A DNA stretch of 64,000 nucleotides from Apostichopus japonicus (GCF_037975245.1 NC_092571.1:7296501-7360500); one strand, 5' to 3'; positions 1 through 12,770 are shown, counted from the first letter of the stretch. Program-made: numbers and translations. The notes: a model not told the origin generated them from the letters alone.

Positions 1-111
1 AAGAGAATGATGACAATTTGTCATTTCATCTATTTTGCAGTATTACTGTAAGTTTAAAGTACAATGCAATCTGAATTTAACGTTTACAAAACTGTAAAAC
101 TAACAACCTCC

Positions 112-3100
112 TACTTATATATGATAATGATGTCACTCACTGCTACTGTATTGGTTGTATAATAACCACCATGGACATAAACATACTGTAATGAGGCCTA
201 ATTCCCATTTACTTATAGGATAATGATGTCACTCACTGCTTCTGTATTGGTTGTATCATAACTACTGTACCATGGACAGAACATAATGTAATCAGGCCTA
301 ATTCCCATTTACTTATAGGATGATGATGTCACTCACAGCTACTGTATTGGTTGAATAATGACCACCTTGGACATAACATACTGTAATCAGGCCTAATTCC
401 CATTTACTTATAGGATGATGATGTCACTCACTGCTACTGTATTGGTTGTATAATAACTACCATGGACATAACATACTGTAATCAGGCCTAATTCCCATTT
501 ACTTATAGGATGATGATGTCACTCACTGCTACTGTATTGGTTGTATAATGACCACCTTGGACATAACATACTGTAATCAGACCTAATTCCCATTTACTTA
601 TAGGATGATGATGTCACTCACTGCTACTGTATTGGTTGTATAATAACTATCATGGACATAAACATACAGTAATCAGACCTAATTTCCATTTACTTATACT
701 GTAGGATGATGATGTCACTCACTGCTACTGTATTGGTTGTATAATAACCACCATGGACATTACATACTGTAATCAGGCCTAATTCCCATTTACTTATAGG
801 ATGATGTCACTTCACTGCTACTACTGTATATTGGTTGAATAATAACCACCTTGGACATAACATACTGTAATCAGGCCTAATTACCATTTACTTATAGGAT
901 GATGATGTCACTCACTGCTACTGTATTGGTTGTATAATAACTACCATGAACATAACATACTGTAATCAGGCCTAATTCCCATTTACTTATAGGATGATGA
1001 TGTCACTCACTGCTACTGTATTGGTTGTATAATAACTACCATGGACATAACATACTGTAATCAGGCCTCATTCCCATTTACTTATAGGATGATGATGTCA
1101 CTCACTGCTACTGTATTGGTTGTATAATAACTACCATGGACATAACATACTGTAATCAGGCCTAATTCCCATTTACTGTACTTATAGGATGATGATGTCA
1201 CTCACTGCTACTGTATTGGTTGTATAATAACCACCATGGACATAACATACTGTAATCAGGCCTAATTCCCATTTACTGTACTTATAGGATGATGATGTCA
1301 CTCACTGCTACTGTATTGGTTGTATAATAACCACCATGAACATAACATACTGTAATCAGGTCTAATTCCCATTTACTTATAGGATGATGATGTCACTCAC
1401 TGCTACTGTATTGGTTGTATAATAACTACCATGGACATAACATACTGTAATCAGGCCTCATTCCCATTTACTTATAGGATGATGATGTCACTCACTGCTA
1501 CTGTATTGGTTGTATAATAACCACCTTGGACATAACATACTGTAATCAGGCCTAATTTCCATTTACTTATAGGATGATGATGTCACTCACTGCTACTGCA
1601 TTGGTTGTATAATGACCACCTTGGACATAACATACTGTAATCAGGCCTAAATCCCACCTACTTAAAGGATGATGTCACTCACTGCTACTGCATTGGTTGT
1701 ATAATAACTACCATGGACATAACATACTGTAATCAGGCCTAATTTCCATTTACTTATAGGATGATGATGTCACTTCACTGCTACTATATTGGTTGAATAG
1801 TAACCACCAGGGACATAAACATACCTGTACTGTAATCAGGCTTAATTTCCATTTACTTATAGGATGATGATGTCACTCACTGCTACTGTATTTGTTGTAT
1901 AATAACCACCTTGGACATAACATACTGTAATCAGGCCTAATTTCCATTTACTTATAGGATGATGATGTCACTCACTGCTACTGCATTGGTTGTATAATGA
2001 CCACCTTGGACATAACATACTGTAATCAGGCCTAAATCCCACCTACTTAAAGGATGATGTCACTCACTGCTACTGCATAAGTTGTATAATGACCACCTTG
2101 GAAATAAACATACCTGTACTGTAATCAGGCCTCATTCCCATTTACTTATAGGATGATGATGTCACTTCAGTGCTACTGCATTGGTTGTATAATGACCACC
2201 TTGGACATAAACATACTGTAATCAGGCCTAATTTCCATTTACTTATAGGATGATGATGTCACTCACTGCTACTGCATTGGTTGTATAATGACCACCTTGG
2301 ACATAACATACTGTAATCAGGCCTAAATCCCACCTACTTAAAGGATGATGTCACTCACTGCTACTGCATTGGTTGTATAATGACCACCTTGGACATAAAC
2401 ATACTGTAATCAGGCCTAATTTCCATTTACTTATAGGATGATGTCACTCACTGCTACTGCATTGGTTGTATAATGACCACCTTGGACATAACATACTGTA
2501 ATCAGGCCTAAATCCCACCTACTTAAAGGATGATGTCACTCACTGCTACTGCATTGGTTGTATAATAACTACCATGGACATAACATACTGTAATCAGGCC
2601 TAATTTCCATTTACTTATAGGATGATGATGTCACTTCACTGCTACTATATTGGTTGAATAGTAACCACCAGGGACATAAACATACCTGTACTGTAATCAG
2701 GCTTAATTTCCATTTACTTATAGGATGATGATGTCACTCACTGCTACTGTATTTGTTGTATAATAACCACCTTGGACATAACATACTGTAATCAGGCCTA
2801 ATTTCCATTTACTTATAGGATGATGATGTCACTCACTGCTACTGCATTGGTTGTATAATGACCACCTTGGACATAACATACTGTAATCAGGCCTAAATCA
2901 AACCTACTTAAAGGATGATGTCACTCACTGCTACTGCATAAGTTGTATAATGACCACCTTGGAAATAAACATACCTGTACTGTAATCAGGCCTCATTCCC
3001 ATTTACTTATAGGATGATGATGTCACTTCAGTGCTACTATATTGGTTGAATAATGACCACCTTGGACATAACATACTGTAATCAGACCTAATTTCCATTT

Positions 3101-5316
3101 ACTTATAGGATGATGATGTCACTCACTGCTACTGTATTTGTTGTATCATAACCACCTTGGACATAAACATACCTGTACTGTAATCAGGCCTCATTCCCAT
3201 TTACTTATAGGATGATGATGTCACTCACTGCTACTGCATTGGTTGTATAATAACCACCAGGGACATAACATACTGTAATCAGGCTTAATTCCCATATGAT
3301 GATGATGTCACTCACTGCTACTGTATTGGTTGTATAATAACCACCAGGGACATAACATACTGTAATCAGGCCTAATTTCCATTTACTTATAGGATGATGA
3401 TGTCACTCACTGCTAATGTATATATTGGTTGTATAATAACTACCATGGACATAACATACTGTAATCAGGCCTAATTCCCATTTACTTATAGGATGATGAT
3501 GTCACTCACTGCTACTGCATTGGTTGTATAATAACTACAGTACCATGGACATAACATACTGTAATCAGGCCTAATTTCCATTTACTTATAGGATGATGAT
3601 GTCACTTCACTGCTACTATATTGGTTGAATAATAACCACCTTGGACATAAACATACCTGTACTGTAATCAGGCCTCATTCCCATTTACTTATAGGATGAT
3701 GATGTCACTCACTGCTACTGCATTGGTTGTATAATGACCACCTTGACATAACATACTGTAATCAGGCCTAATTCCCATTTACTTATAGGATGATGATGTC
3801 ACTCACTGCTACTGTATTGGTTGGATAATAACCACCATGGACATAAACATACTGTAATCAGGCCTAATTCCCATTTACTGTACTTATAGGATGATGATGT
3901 CACTCACTGCTAATGTATTGGTTGTATAATAACTACCATGGACATAACATACTGTAATCAGGCCTAATTCCCATTTACTTATAGGATGATGATGTAATTC
4001 ACTGCTACTATATTGGTTGAATAATGACCACCTTGGACATAACATACTGTAATCAGACCTTATTTCCATTTACTTATAGGATGATGATGTCACTCACTGC
4101 TACTGTATTGGTTGTATAATAACTACCATGGACATAACATACTGTAATCAGGCCTAATTCCCATTTACTTATAGGATGATGATGTCACTCACTGCTACTG
4201 CATTGGTTGTATAATGACCACCTTGACATAACATACTGTAATCAGGCTTAATTCCCATATGATGATGATGTCACTCACTGCTACTGTATTGGTTGTATAA
4301 TAACCACCTTGGACATAACATACTGTAATCAGGCCTAATTACCATTTACTTATAGGATGATGATGTCACTCACTGCTACTGCATTGGTTGTATAATGACC
4401 ACCTTGACATAACATACTGTAATCAGGCCTAATTCCCATTTACTTATAGGATGATGATGTCACTCACTGCTACTGTATTGGTTGTATAATAACCACCATG
4501 GACATAAACATACTGTAATCAGGCCTAATTCCCATTTACTGTACTTATAGGATGATGATGTCACTCACTGCTAATGTATTGGTTGTATAATAACTACCAT
4601 GGACATAACATACTGTAATCAGGCCTAATTCCCATTTACTTATAGGATGATGATGTAATTCACTGCTACTATATTGGTTGAATAATGACCACCTTGGACA
4701 TAACATACTGTAATCAGACCTTATTTCCATTTACTTATAGGATGATGATGTCACTCACTGCTACTGTATTGGTTGTATAATAACTACCATGGACATAACA
4801 TACTGTAATCAGGCCTAATTCCCATTTACTTATAGGATGATGATGTCACTCACTGCTACTGCATTGGTTGTATAATGACCACCTTGACATAACATACTGT
4901 AATCAGGCTTAATTCCCATATGATGATGATGTCACTCACTGCTACTGTATTGGTTGTATAATAACCACCTTGGACATAACATACTGTAATCAGGCCTAAT
5001 TACCATTTACTTATAGGATGATGATGTCACTCACTGCTACTGCATTGGTTGTATAATAACTACCATGGACATAACATACTGTAATCAGGCCTAATTCCCA
5101 TTTACTTATAGGATGATGATGTCACTTCACTGCTACTATATTGGTTGAATAATAACCACCATGGACATAACATACTGTAATCAGGTCTAATTCCCATTTA
5201 CTTATAGGATGATGATGTTACTCACTACTACTGTATTGGTTGTATAATAACCATCATGGACATTAACATACTGTAATCAGGCTGTATTCCCATTTACTTT
5301 TACTGTAGGATGATGA
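112..5316. repeat. 95-bp tandem satellite array with higher-order structure
   Basis: About 5.2 kb of head-to-tail copies of a unit near 95 bp; every copy contains a core like GATGTCACTCACTGCTACTG and a segment like ACTGTAATCAGGCCTAATT. Copies differ by single bases and small indels, such as an extra CTGTA or a missing GAT. Variants recur in blocks: a variant with GAATAGTAACCACCAGGG appears at about 1794 and again about 861 bp later, and a block near 3841-4320 recurs almost identically 661 bp downstream. These are higher-order repeats, implying amplification of multi-unit blocks. Open frames here are by-products. Confidence 0.97.
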
Positions 5317-5421
5317 TTAGTGACGATTTGCAGTAATACTGTACAGATTATACAGGGCCTAAATTTGGTACTGTCACTTAAATCATGTGGGTTCTTTCAC
5401 TGATGTTTCTTAACTGACTTC

Positions 5422-5483
5422 TCATCTGTTCCAGTTCGTAATGTCAACTAGCAGAACATTTATCCAGAGGGCCTTCTCTTCGG
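5422..5483 (-). CDS. CIDE-N gene, candidate terminal exon
   Basis: Acceptor TTACTGTTTGCCAG followed by 20 codons (PEEKALWINVLLVDITNWNR) and TGA, in the phase required by exon 2. The residues lie beyond the conserved domain, so homology cannot confirm them. A competing plus-strand exon overlaps the same bases at 5435-5493; probably only one is real. Confidence 0.35.
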
Positions 5484-8400
5484 CTGGCAAACAGTAAGAA
5501 ACACTGGTATTTAGCAAGTCAATAGTCAGAATGTCCAGGCACAATGATGCAACTGACTGGGTTTAACTAATTGACATTTGTTTCATATCTTTAGCTCAGC
5601 TACTAGTGTTCAGTGTGTGTATGTTAATTTGACCACGGTTACAAAATGCCATGCTACTATATAGCAATATAAAAAAAAAAAACATTACGTTGCACTTACG
5701 TTCACCATATCTAAACTTGAAGATCAGTACTGTGTTTGGGTTTAAGGATTGAAAGTTGTCTCTGTCAACTTTTTTGTCACCCTCGAGGGTGATTTCTTCA
5801 ATCTGAAATAAGACATTCAAACTGTGAATAACTCACAACTTCATTGATTGTACATGTAAATAGGCTATTGTTCCCATTAAGCATACTAAACAACATTTCA
5901 GGTCATGATCACATTGAGCTATTAAATTTTACATCATAATTACAGTCTGGTTCAATGCATCCAGCTTCAAAAAATTCCATCTCTTGCAAAGTTTGGTTAA
6001 AACTGTTGCAATTTTATTGGGAAAAATAAAAATACATAACTACATAACTACATAAATAAATAAATGAAAACACAGAAGGCTAATAGTGATTCCTTGCCTT
6101 ATAAGTTTTTAAATCGTATGGAATGACCTGATTGATAGAGCAACTGAGGAAAATGTGTCCTATTTAAGTTAAGCACCAGAACATCAGCAAAGAGTTCCAG
6201 ACACAACTTGACCCTTGGCAAATGTGATATCCTTCTGAGAGTTGTTGACAAGTGGCAGTCATTAATGGAAGAGCAAAACCCTCTCAGCCACTTAAAAAAG
6301 CAACTTTCAAATCGTGGGGACAGTTTGTGACATAGAAAAGCCATTCATCAATGAAATGGTGCTGAAAGTTTAAACAATGATCTGAGGGGGATACCAATTC
6401 TCCTAATTTCATTTTGGCACTTTCCCAGGATTTGCAGATATTTTGAGTGATGAATGTTTCCTCTGAAATGGGGGGGGGGGGAGGGGCGAGAGGTATTAAA
6501 TCTGTGTTTATTTGGCCAATATGCAGGAAGTACACATAATGGGGCACCAATCAGCCGACCACAATTATCACTAATTCTGTGGTTGGGTAAGTTATGTAAC
6601 ATTAACATTTGACCACTGTTACTGCAAATGAACTTTGACCTCTGCAGAGTCAAAGGTGTCTTGTAACCAATAAATTGAATCGACATGAAGATTTCCATTT
6701 AACATTTGAGAATTGACAAGGTTTTCAGACTTTTGACCTCTGTTGACCTTCTGCCTCTACAGAAACAAGCAGTTTTTTCTTACTCAAATTGGTTCATACA
6801 CATACCAAACCAAACATGAAGTCAATCCACTCAACTGTTTATAAGCTTTCCAGACATTGGCCTCTCTTTTGAACTCAGCAGGAAACAATAGGGATCTTCA
6901 ACACCTTAAAATGTCCACATACCAAGTATGAAGTTCACCCACCATATCGGTAACATGCCAAGGATGTTACACAAACAGACGTACACAAAAACAATCACCA
7001 TTGCTTTGATTCATTTTGCCTCTAGCAAGGAATCAAAAGGAGATGGAAACATGGCTTAATGTTTTTGGACGCATGAAATAATCTGCAGGCACTTTATCTT
7101 TTAACCAAAAGTTGAGAGAAGACATTTTATAACCCATTATGCAAATATCACAACCGGCCGCATTAGTGCTATTAGTCAGGCACAGTAATTTACAAGTGCT
7201 GTTTCAGGCGACCAAAATCAGCTTTGGAGGTTGTTCGAAAGATGACTACTGTAGTTTTTTACATCAATTTCAGATTTCATTGTAGCTAAATAGCCGAATA
7301 GGTAAACTGAAAACTTGGACATACTAAAATGAAACAAAAAGCTAGCAGTAGTGGTAGGCATATATAATCCACCTGATGGGAAGTTATTCTGATCTTTTAA
7401 ATTATTCCCGAAGCTTAAGTTGACAGTTTCAAGCGTTTTAAAGATATATTCAGTAAAATACCTCAGTAAGAGACACTCTGGTAAGGATGTCTGTAACATT
7501 CGAGCAAATATGTAACGGTCATCTGAGATGACCAAATTCAGCTTTGGCTGTTGTCTTGACAACGACCAGTCATTTACATAAAGTTCAGATTTCATTGTAG
7601 CTAGTGTTCAACCGATTAACCTAATCGGAATCGGAATCGGTACGAATATTGCATAATCGGTAAATAATTGGAATCGGTAAAAATTACGTGGAATACCAGT
7701 TATGTCATACCGATTATTCAAAAACATATGGAAGGTGAAAATATCATTATTCAAAAACATATGGAAGTTGAAAATATCAACTGATGAATTAGGTTTGTTC
7801 TTTTACTACGAAATATTAAAAAAAAGGCACCCCCTATACGTCTTTCACAGTGTATACTTTCATCAAATTAGGCTGCCAGGGTCGCCGATTTTGCTTCCCT
7901 CGTGGTTATTGACTTTTTCATATTTCTTGGCACAGTAAGCATAGCAGCAATAGCAATTTCGCAAATTCAGGAATGTGCTGGACAGGGTAGGAAATAAGCG
8001 GGGGCGACGGACGATTCGCCCTCGCAAGTGCTAAAAAGCCCTCCTAAAGCACAATTACGAGTGCGAAAAAGAAAAATGAAATATAAAAAAATCGCCCTCG
8101 TTATATCAGGTGTCTGTGTAAAATTAATTGTGACATGCGTTTGCTTTAGCTAGGAATTGCAGTTGCATCGCGAATCGCGCAAACAGTTTTCTCACATCCC
8201 GCATCAAATTTGAAGCAGTGCGAGAGGGTCGCGCACAATCACCGGGAACTTCCCGTGGTAAATTACGGCCTGCAGTACCAGCGAAAATAACCTAAAATCC
8301 TCACAAATCTCCGACCACATGGTAGCCTTACTTCACACTAAATCAACTGCATGGAAATATAAACTTGACATCTGTTTATTCGCTCTAGTTGTGTCGCAAA

Positions 8401-10293
8401 TAAAAACTAAAAATATCCACGGAAACTGCAATCTAACGTAATCTAGTGTGGTTGTTAGCCTAACAACCACACTAAGTCAATGGGAAATGTAGCCTAACCA
8501 TCGGTTTGCAAAAAAAAAAAAAAAATTGCGTAGCTTAGTTTACAACTTTCAATTTGCTGGAAATCGGCATTTGTTTGGAAGGTAATGTAAGTGATATGTC
8601 TTATAGAGGGAATGTTATATTTTATATTGGAGTAGTTTCTAGTTGTTATTATTTCTTTACATCGATCTGGTATTACATTTTAGAGTAATTTTAAACAAGT
8701 TACGATGGTACAATTTGCTTTTCAGTTTGATTGGCCTAAGCTTACACATTCTAATTGAACCTGAATGGAGTTATATAGGTAACGTATAGGTATGTTTAAC
8801 TTCAAGTTCGTAACATTTCTATTTGTTCATAAACGGTATCATACTGAAAATAAGTACAAAATTATGTCGGAATGAAGGCAATATGTCATTAAAATTTACA
8901 CTTTGGTAAAGATTGAAGATGGATGGTTTGTCTGAGATACTTTTTGAGATGGATATTTTGAGTAACTATTCTTAGCCCATATCAAGCCATTAACAGGTGA
9001 CATTCACGTCGAGGTGGTTAGGCCATTCGCTTAGCACAGTGCTGACTAGGTAGGATGTCATATCTCCGTATTTTGGAAATTTAAAAAAAAAAAAAAACTT
9101 TTTTTTTCTTTCCGAGAAACTCCAGAGGTAATTTGGTACATACAAAATGATACCTTAGAGCCTTGTATAACAACGAAGCAAAAGGAAACAGGGGAAAATC
9201 ACAACAATAATTGTTTCTGTCAAACTTTATTGCCGATTTCGTATAAACAGGATATTTTCTCATCTTCAAATAATCGGAATCGGAATCGGTACGATTATGA
9301 AAAAAATAATCGGTAATCGGTATTTTCTGTTATGCATAATCGGTTGAACACTAATTGTAGCTAAATATCACAAAAAGGACAATGAAAAAATTGGTACCAG
9401 CTTCTTCACTAATTTGGAGATACTGAAATAAGAAAAAAATAGTCCACCTTATCCACCTGATAGCAAGTTTTACTTGCCCAAGTACGGTGTTCTATTCACC
9501 AAACCTCTACATCTCTCGACTATTACGTAATATTTTGTGTGACTATGTTTGGCCATACTGCAAATTGTTCAGCTTCAGCTACTTCGTCCATGTTTGAACA
9601 TGATTGGCTTGTTGAACCCTCGTGATTTTGTGTTATGTAATTAGTCCTTTCCAGTGTCCATTTGGTGTATACATATGTACATTGGGCGCACACGAAGAAA
9701 GGACTACCGGCGTTGGTTGCGTAGTATATTTTACATGCCAGATATTTAGTGCTTCTGAAATTACTTGTATCTTGTGAAATGGTATAAGTATAACTTTATA
9801 TTTTAAGTATTACAATTTGTTCTAGGGACCAGTTGGAGTGGTTTTCGATGTTCTTGATGTTTAAACGGCTAAAGAGGTATGTTGGTAATGGTCTTACTTT
9901 GCTATTTTGCTACATCGCTTTCTAACAACCAAACTTGTTGTTCCAACAAATGAAAGGTAAAACCTTGTTTTCCAGGGACAACTAGAAAAATCCCCCCAAA
10001 TCCCCTCCCCCCCCCCCCCCCTCCGAATATGCTTGTTGTTTCCACATGAAATGAAAACTATTGAACTTTCTAGCATATTTGAGGGTACTACTGCTGTCTA
10101 CCAATGCAGGTTACAATGCTATTGTACATTCTGCAATGAGGCAACTTATTCAACCAACCTCATAAGATTGTAGCTCCAAATGTTTGCAACCTTCAGCTTT
10201 CAGTTCCTCAAAGGTCCCTGCCATTACTCCATACTTCTTGGTTCCTCCAAGTTTCTGTACTTTGTATGGTGTCTTCGTGTAGTTCGTGGCCAT
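5422..10293 (-). CDS. Three-exon gene for a small CIDE-N domain protein (gene model)
   Basis: A minus-strand gene assembled from CDS exons 10159-10293, 5700-5802 and 5422-5483. The first two join in phase 0 and the third in phase 1, giving about 99 residues and a TGA stop. The first 79 residues align by eye without a gap to the CIDE-N domain of DFF40/CAD and related apoptotic nuclease subunits: a basic Tyr-Lys-Val start, a Lys-Tyr-Gly-Val strand, a Phe-Glu-Glu-Leu helix and an acidic second half with Asn-Thr near the end. CIDE-N domains pair with each other to control DNA fragmentation or lipid-droplet proteins. No nuclease domain follows in the window, because the satellite array begins just downstream. 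Either this is a stand-alone CIDE-N protein or further exons lie outside. Function is inferred from the fold match only. Confidence 0.62.
5435..5493 (+). CDS. Candidate first coding exon with mitochondrial-type presequence (plus strand)
   Basis: Flanked by a strong acceptor (CTCATCTGTTCCAG) and a GTAAGA donor. From an internal ATG it reads MSTSRTFIQRAFSSAGK, which is rich in Ser/Arg and free of acids, like a mitochondrial targeting peptide. It overlaps the candidate third exon of the minus-strand CIDE-N gene, so one of the two is probably fortuitous. A phase-compatible candidate next exon lies at 9826-9876. The product is not recognised. Confidence 0.3.
5700..5802 (-). CDS. CIDE-N gene, second coding exon
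   Basis: Thirty-four codons plus one base between a good acceptor (GTCTTATTTCAG) and a GTAAGT donor, reading IEEITLEGDKKVDRDNFQ and then a SLNPNT segment. It supplies the acidic half of the CIDE-N domain and continues exon 1 at exactly the right residue relative to DFF40. The intron between them is 4.36 kb and contains a hAT element. Confidence 0.65.
5803..7207. other. Intronic sequence of the CIDE-N gene, no coding signal
   Basis: AT-rich sequence in intron 1 with a G run near 6471-6484 and several open frames of 80-116 codons showing no protein-like composition. I see no exon, RNA gene or bounded transposon here. Confidence 0.5.
7208..9470. repeat. Diverged tandem duplication, second copy split by a transposon
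   Basis: A segment beginning near 7208 (GACCAAAATCAGCTTTGG) recurs near 7528 (GACCAAATTCAGCTTTGG). The second copy runs into the hAT element at 7602 and resumes after it at 9354-9470. Both copies share CAGATTTCATTGTAGCTAAA and a later CCACCTGAT segment. The open frame of 125 codons across this area is a repeat artefact. Confidence 0.6.
7602..9353. mobile_element. hAT-type non-autonomous transposon, 1.75 kb
   Basis: Terminal inverted repeats TAGTGTTCAACCGATTA and its reverse complement, flanked by a perfect 8-bp target duplication ATTGTAGC (7594-7601 and 9354-9361). Just inside each end are repeats of the hexamer AATCGG. The TAGTG start and the 8-bp duplication are hallmarks of hAT elements. 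No transposase frame is present. It is inserted into intron 1 of the CIDE-N gene and into one unit of a pre-existing duplication. Confidence 0.9.
9826..9876 (+). CDS. Candidate short plus-strand exon, product unknown
   Basis: Bounded by TTGTTCTAG and a GTATGT donor, 51 bp. In the phase that would follow 5435-5493 it reads DQLEWFSMFLMFKRLK without a stop. No family is recognised; support is only the splice signals and the matching phase. Confidence 0.2.
10159..10293 (-). CDS. CIDE-N gene, first coding exon
   Basis: Forty-five codons starting MATNYTKTPYKVQ and ending before a GTTGGT donor. The ATG lies two bases inside an exon whose acceptor (TTTATTTCTAG) implies an upstream untranslated exon. 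The residues cover the first strands and the helix of a CIDE-N domain, with the Lys/Arg-rich segment expected for its basic face. Without splicing the frame would stop two codons into the intron. The plus-strand frame over the same bases is a shadow. Confidence 0.65.
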
Positions 10294-10294
10294 T

Positions 10295-11163
10295 CTAGAA
10301 ATAAAGGAGACACAGGTATTTCAAATGTTTACCATTTTTCTTCTGTTGATAGTATCATGTTGTCTGTGCTGTAGTTTTCAATATGAACAGTACGCTCCAT
10401 TAGGTTAGGGCCTGTAGGAAGTCTATGCAAACTCAACAGATATTTGGCCAAAATATTTGGCCGCTTAAACTATTATGCCATCGTTTTAGTCTTTGCAATT
10501 TGACTAACTGTTCAAAATTCAATGTTAACATGAACACTTTCTAAATTTTCACTGAAGAATCTTAGCCACATAAAACTCTGCTATTTATTATGAACACTCA
10601 TTGGATATGACAGATTTGTGCAATACAGATCGTAACCCTTAATTATGCCACAAAGACAAAGTCATTACTGCAATTTTATGTTATTCCCAAACAAATTTCA
10701 ATGAAGTTGTTAGATCTTCCAAAATGGCAAACAGTATAACTGTTGAGTTTGATTCTTCATAACAGCTATTACAGTCTTTTGTATTAATAACCCAAGGGTT
10801 TTTAAATAACCAAAATGCACAATTTCATTTGGTAACCGCCATGGTTGCTAAAAAGTTAGTAAATTGAAGTAATTTACAGCTGTTTATCTGTTAGTACAGC
10901 AGGGGATTTCTGAGTTCATAACAAGTGGACAGGACCGGTGCAGCTTTTGTATAAATAAATTTACTTAGAATTTTTAGCAGTGGTCTGCTTGAGCCTATAC
11001 TGTACCCTACTCTGTCATAATATCAATGCTCCACAATGTGTATATTGGAGGAGGAATAAACACATGAGTTCCACATATTTATGAATGAACCTTAATCAGA
11101 TTAATTCAATTAAAAATATAAGATGCATTTCATTAACTCAACCCATTCCTGAGTATAAATGGC
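10295..11163. other. Upstream region of the CIDE-N gene, nothing recognised
   Basis: AT-rich sequence that should contain the 5' untranslated exon and promoter of the minus-strand gene. No motif strong enough to name was seen. Confidence 0.4.
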
Positions 11164-11171
11164 AATGTTAA

Positions 11172-12770
11172 CAGGGGCGTAGCGAGCGGGGGGGGGGGGG
11201 GGTGTGGGGGGGTGTCACACCCCCCAATAATTTGGTCGCTGTCGGCAAATTTTGGGTATGTCGGCAAAAGGAGAAAAGGTGAAGAGAGCGGAAGGGGAAG
11301 AAAGAAGGAAAGCTGAATAGAGAAAAGGAGAACGGGAGCTTCTTCCGTGCCAAATTTGACTTAAAATATGCACCAGATTGAATCTAAGGACGTTTCAAAA
11401 CTAAAAATTTTCCAAAGGGGAGGGGTAGACCCCCTACCCTTAGACCCCTCCCCCATTTCAGTCACCACTTCCAGATCCGTCGGCAAATCAAATTTGACTT
11501 AAAATATGCACCAGATTGCATCTAAGGACGTTTCAAAACTAAAAATTTTCCAAAGGGGAGGGGTAGACCCCCTACCCTTAGACCCCTCCCCCATTTCAGT
11601 CACCACTTCCAGATCCGTCGGCAAATCAAATTTGACTTAAAATATGCACCAGATTGCATCTAAGGACGTTTCAAAACTAAAGATTTTCCAAAGGGGAGGG
11701 GGCACCCCCTCCCCTTAGACCCCTCCCCCATTTCAGTCACCACTTCCAGATCCATCGGCAAATCAAATTTGACTTAAAATATGCACCAGATTGAATCTAA
11801 GGACGTTTCAAAACTAAAAATTTTCCAAAGGGGAGGGGTAGACCCCCTCCCCTTAGACCCCTCCCCCATTTCAGTCACCACTTCCAGATCCGTCGGCAAA
11901 TCAAATTTGACTTAAAATATGCACCAGATTGCATCTAAGGACGTTTCAAAACTAAAGATTTTCCAAAGGGGAGGGGGACACCCCCTCCCCTTAGACCCCT
12001 CCCCCATTTCAGTCACCACTTCCAGATCCGTCGGCAAATCAAATTTGACTTAAAATATGCACCAGATTGAATCTAAGGACGTTTCAAAACTAAAAATTTT
12101 CCAAAGGGGAGGGGTAGACCCCCTACCCTTAGACCCCTCCCCCATTTCAGTCACCACTTCCAGATCCGTCGGCAAATCAAATTTGACTTAAAATATGCAC
12201 CAGATTGCATCTAAGGACGTTTCAAACTAAAGATTTTCCAAAGGGGAGGGGGACACCCCCTCCCCTTAGACCCCTCCCCCATTTCAGTCACCACTTCCAG
12301 ATCCGTCGGCAAATCAAATTTGACTTAAAATATGCACCAGATTGCATCTAAGGCCCTTTAAAACTAAAAATTTTCAAAAGGGGAGGGGGACACCCCCTCC
12401 CCTTACACCCCTCCCCCATTTCAGTCACCACTTCCAGATCCGTCGGCAAATCAAATTTGACTTAAAATATGCACCAGATTGCATCTAAGGCCCTTTAAAA
12501 CTAAAAATTTTCAAAAGGGGAGGGGGACACCCCCTCCCCTTAGACCCCTCCCCCATTTCAGTCACCACTTCCAGATCCGTCGGCAAATCAAATTTGACTT
12601 AAAATATGCACCAGATTGCATCTAAGGCCCTTTAAAACTAAAAATTTTCAAAAGGGGAGGGGGACACCCCCTCCCCTTAGACCCCTCCCCCATTTCAATC
12701 ACCACTTCCAGATCCGTCGGCAAATCAGATTCTCCACAGCCCCCAACAAAAAACATTCGCTACGCCCCTG
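11172..12770. mobile_element. hAT-type non-autonomous transposon carrying a minisatellite, 1.6 kb
   Basis: Ends CAGGGGCGTAGCGA and TCGCTACGCCCCTG form inverted repeats, and a perfect 8-bp target duplication AATGTTAA flanks the element (11164-11171 and 12771-12778). Most of the interior is a 138-bp tandem array. No transposase is encoded. Confidence 0.9.
11351..12726. repeat. 138-bp minisatellite inside the hAT element
   Basis: About ten head-to-tail copies beginning CAAATTTGACTTAAAATATG at 11351, 11489, 11627 and so on. Each unit holds complementary G-rich and C-rich runs (GGGGAGGGG and CCCCTCCCC) that could form a hairpin. Variation runs in blocks, for example GGACGTTTCAAAA in early copies and GGCCCTTTAAAA in late ones, showing local expansion. 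Confidence 0.95.

Noticed and set aside
3884-4730. Two identical 61-codon minus frames
   Set aside because: They come from duplicated satellite units, not a gene pair.
112-5316. CRISPR-like array
   Set aside because: The units are contiguous diverged copies with no unique spacers, and the context is eukaryotic.
6099-6698. Overlapping minus frames of 81-116 codons
   Set aside because: No protein-like composition or splice signals, and they overlap one another in different frames.
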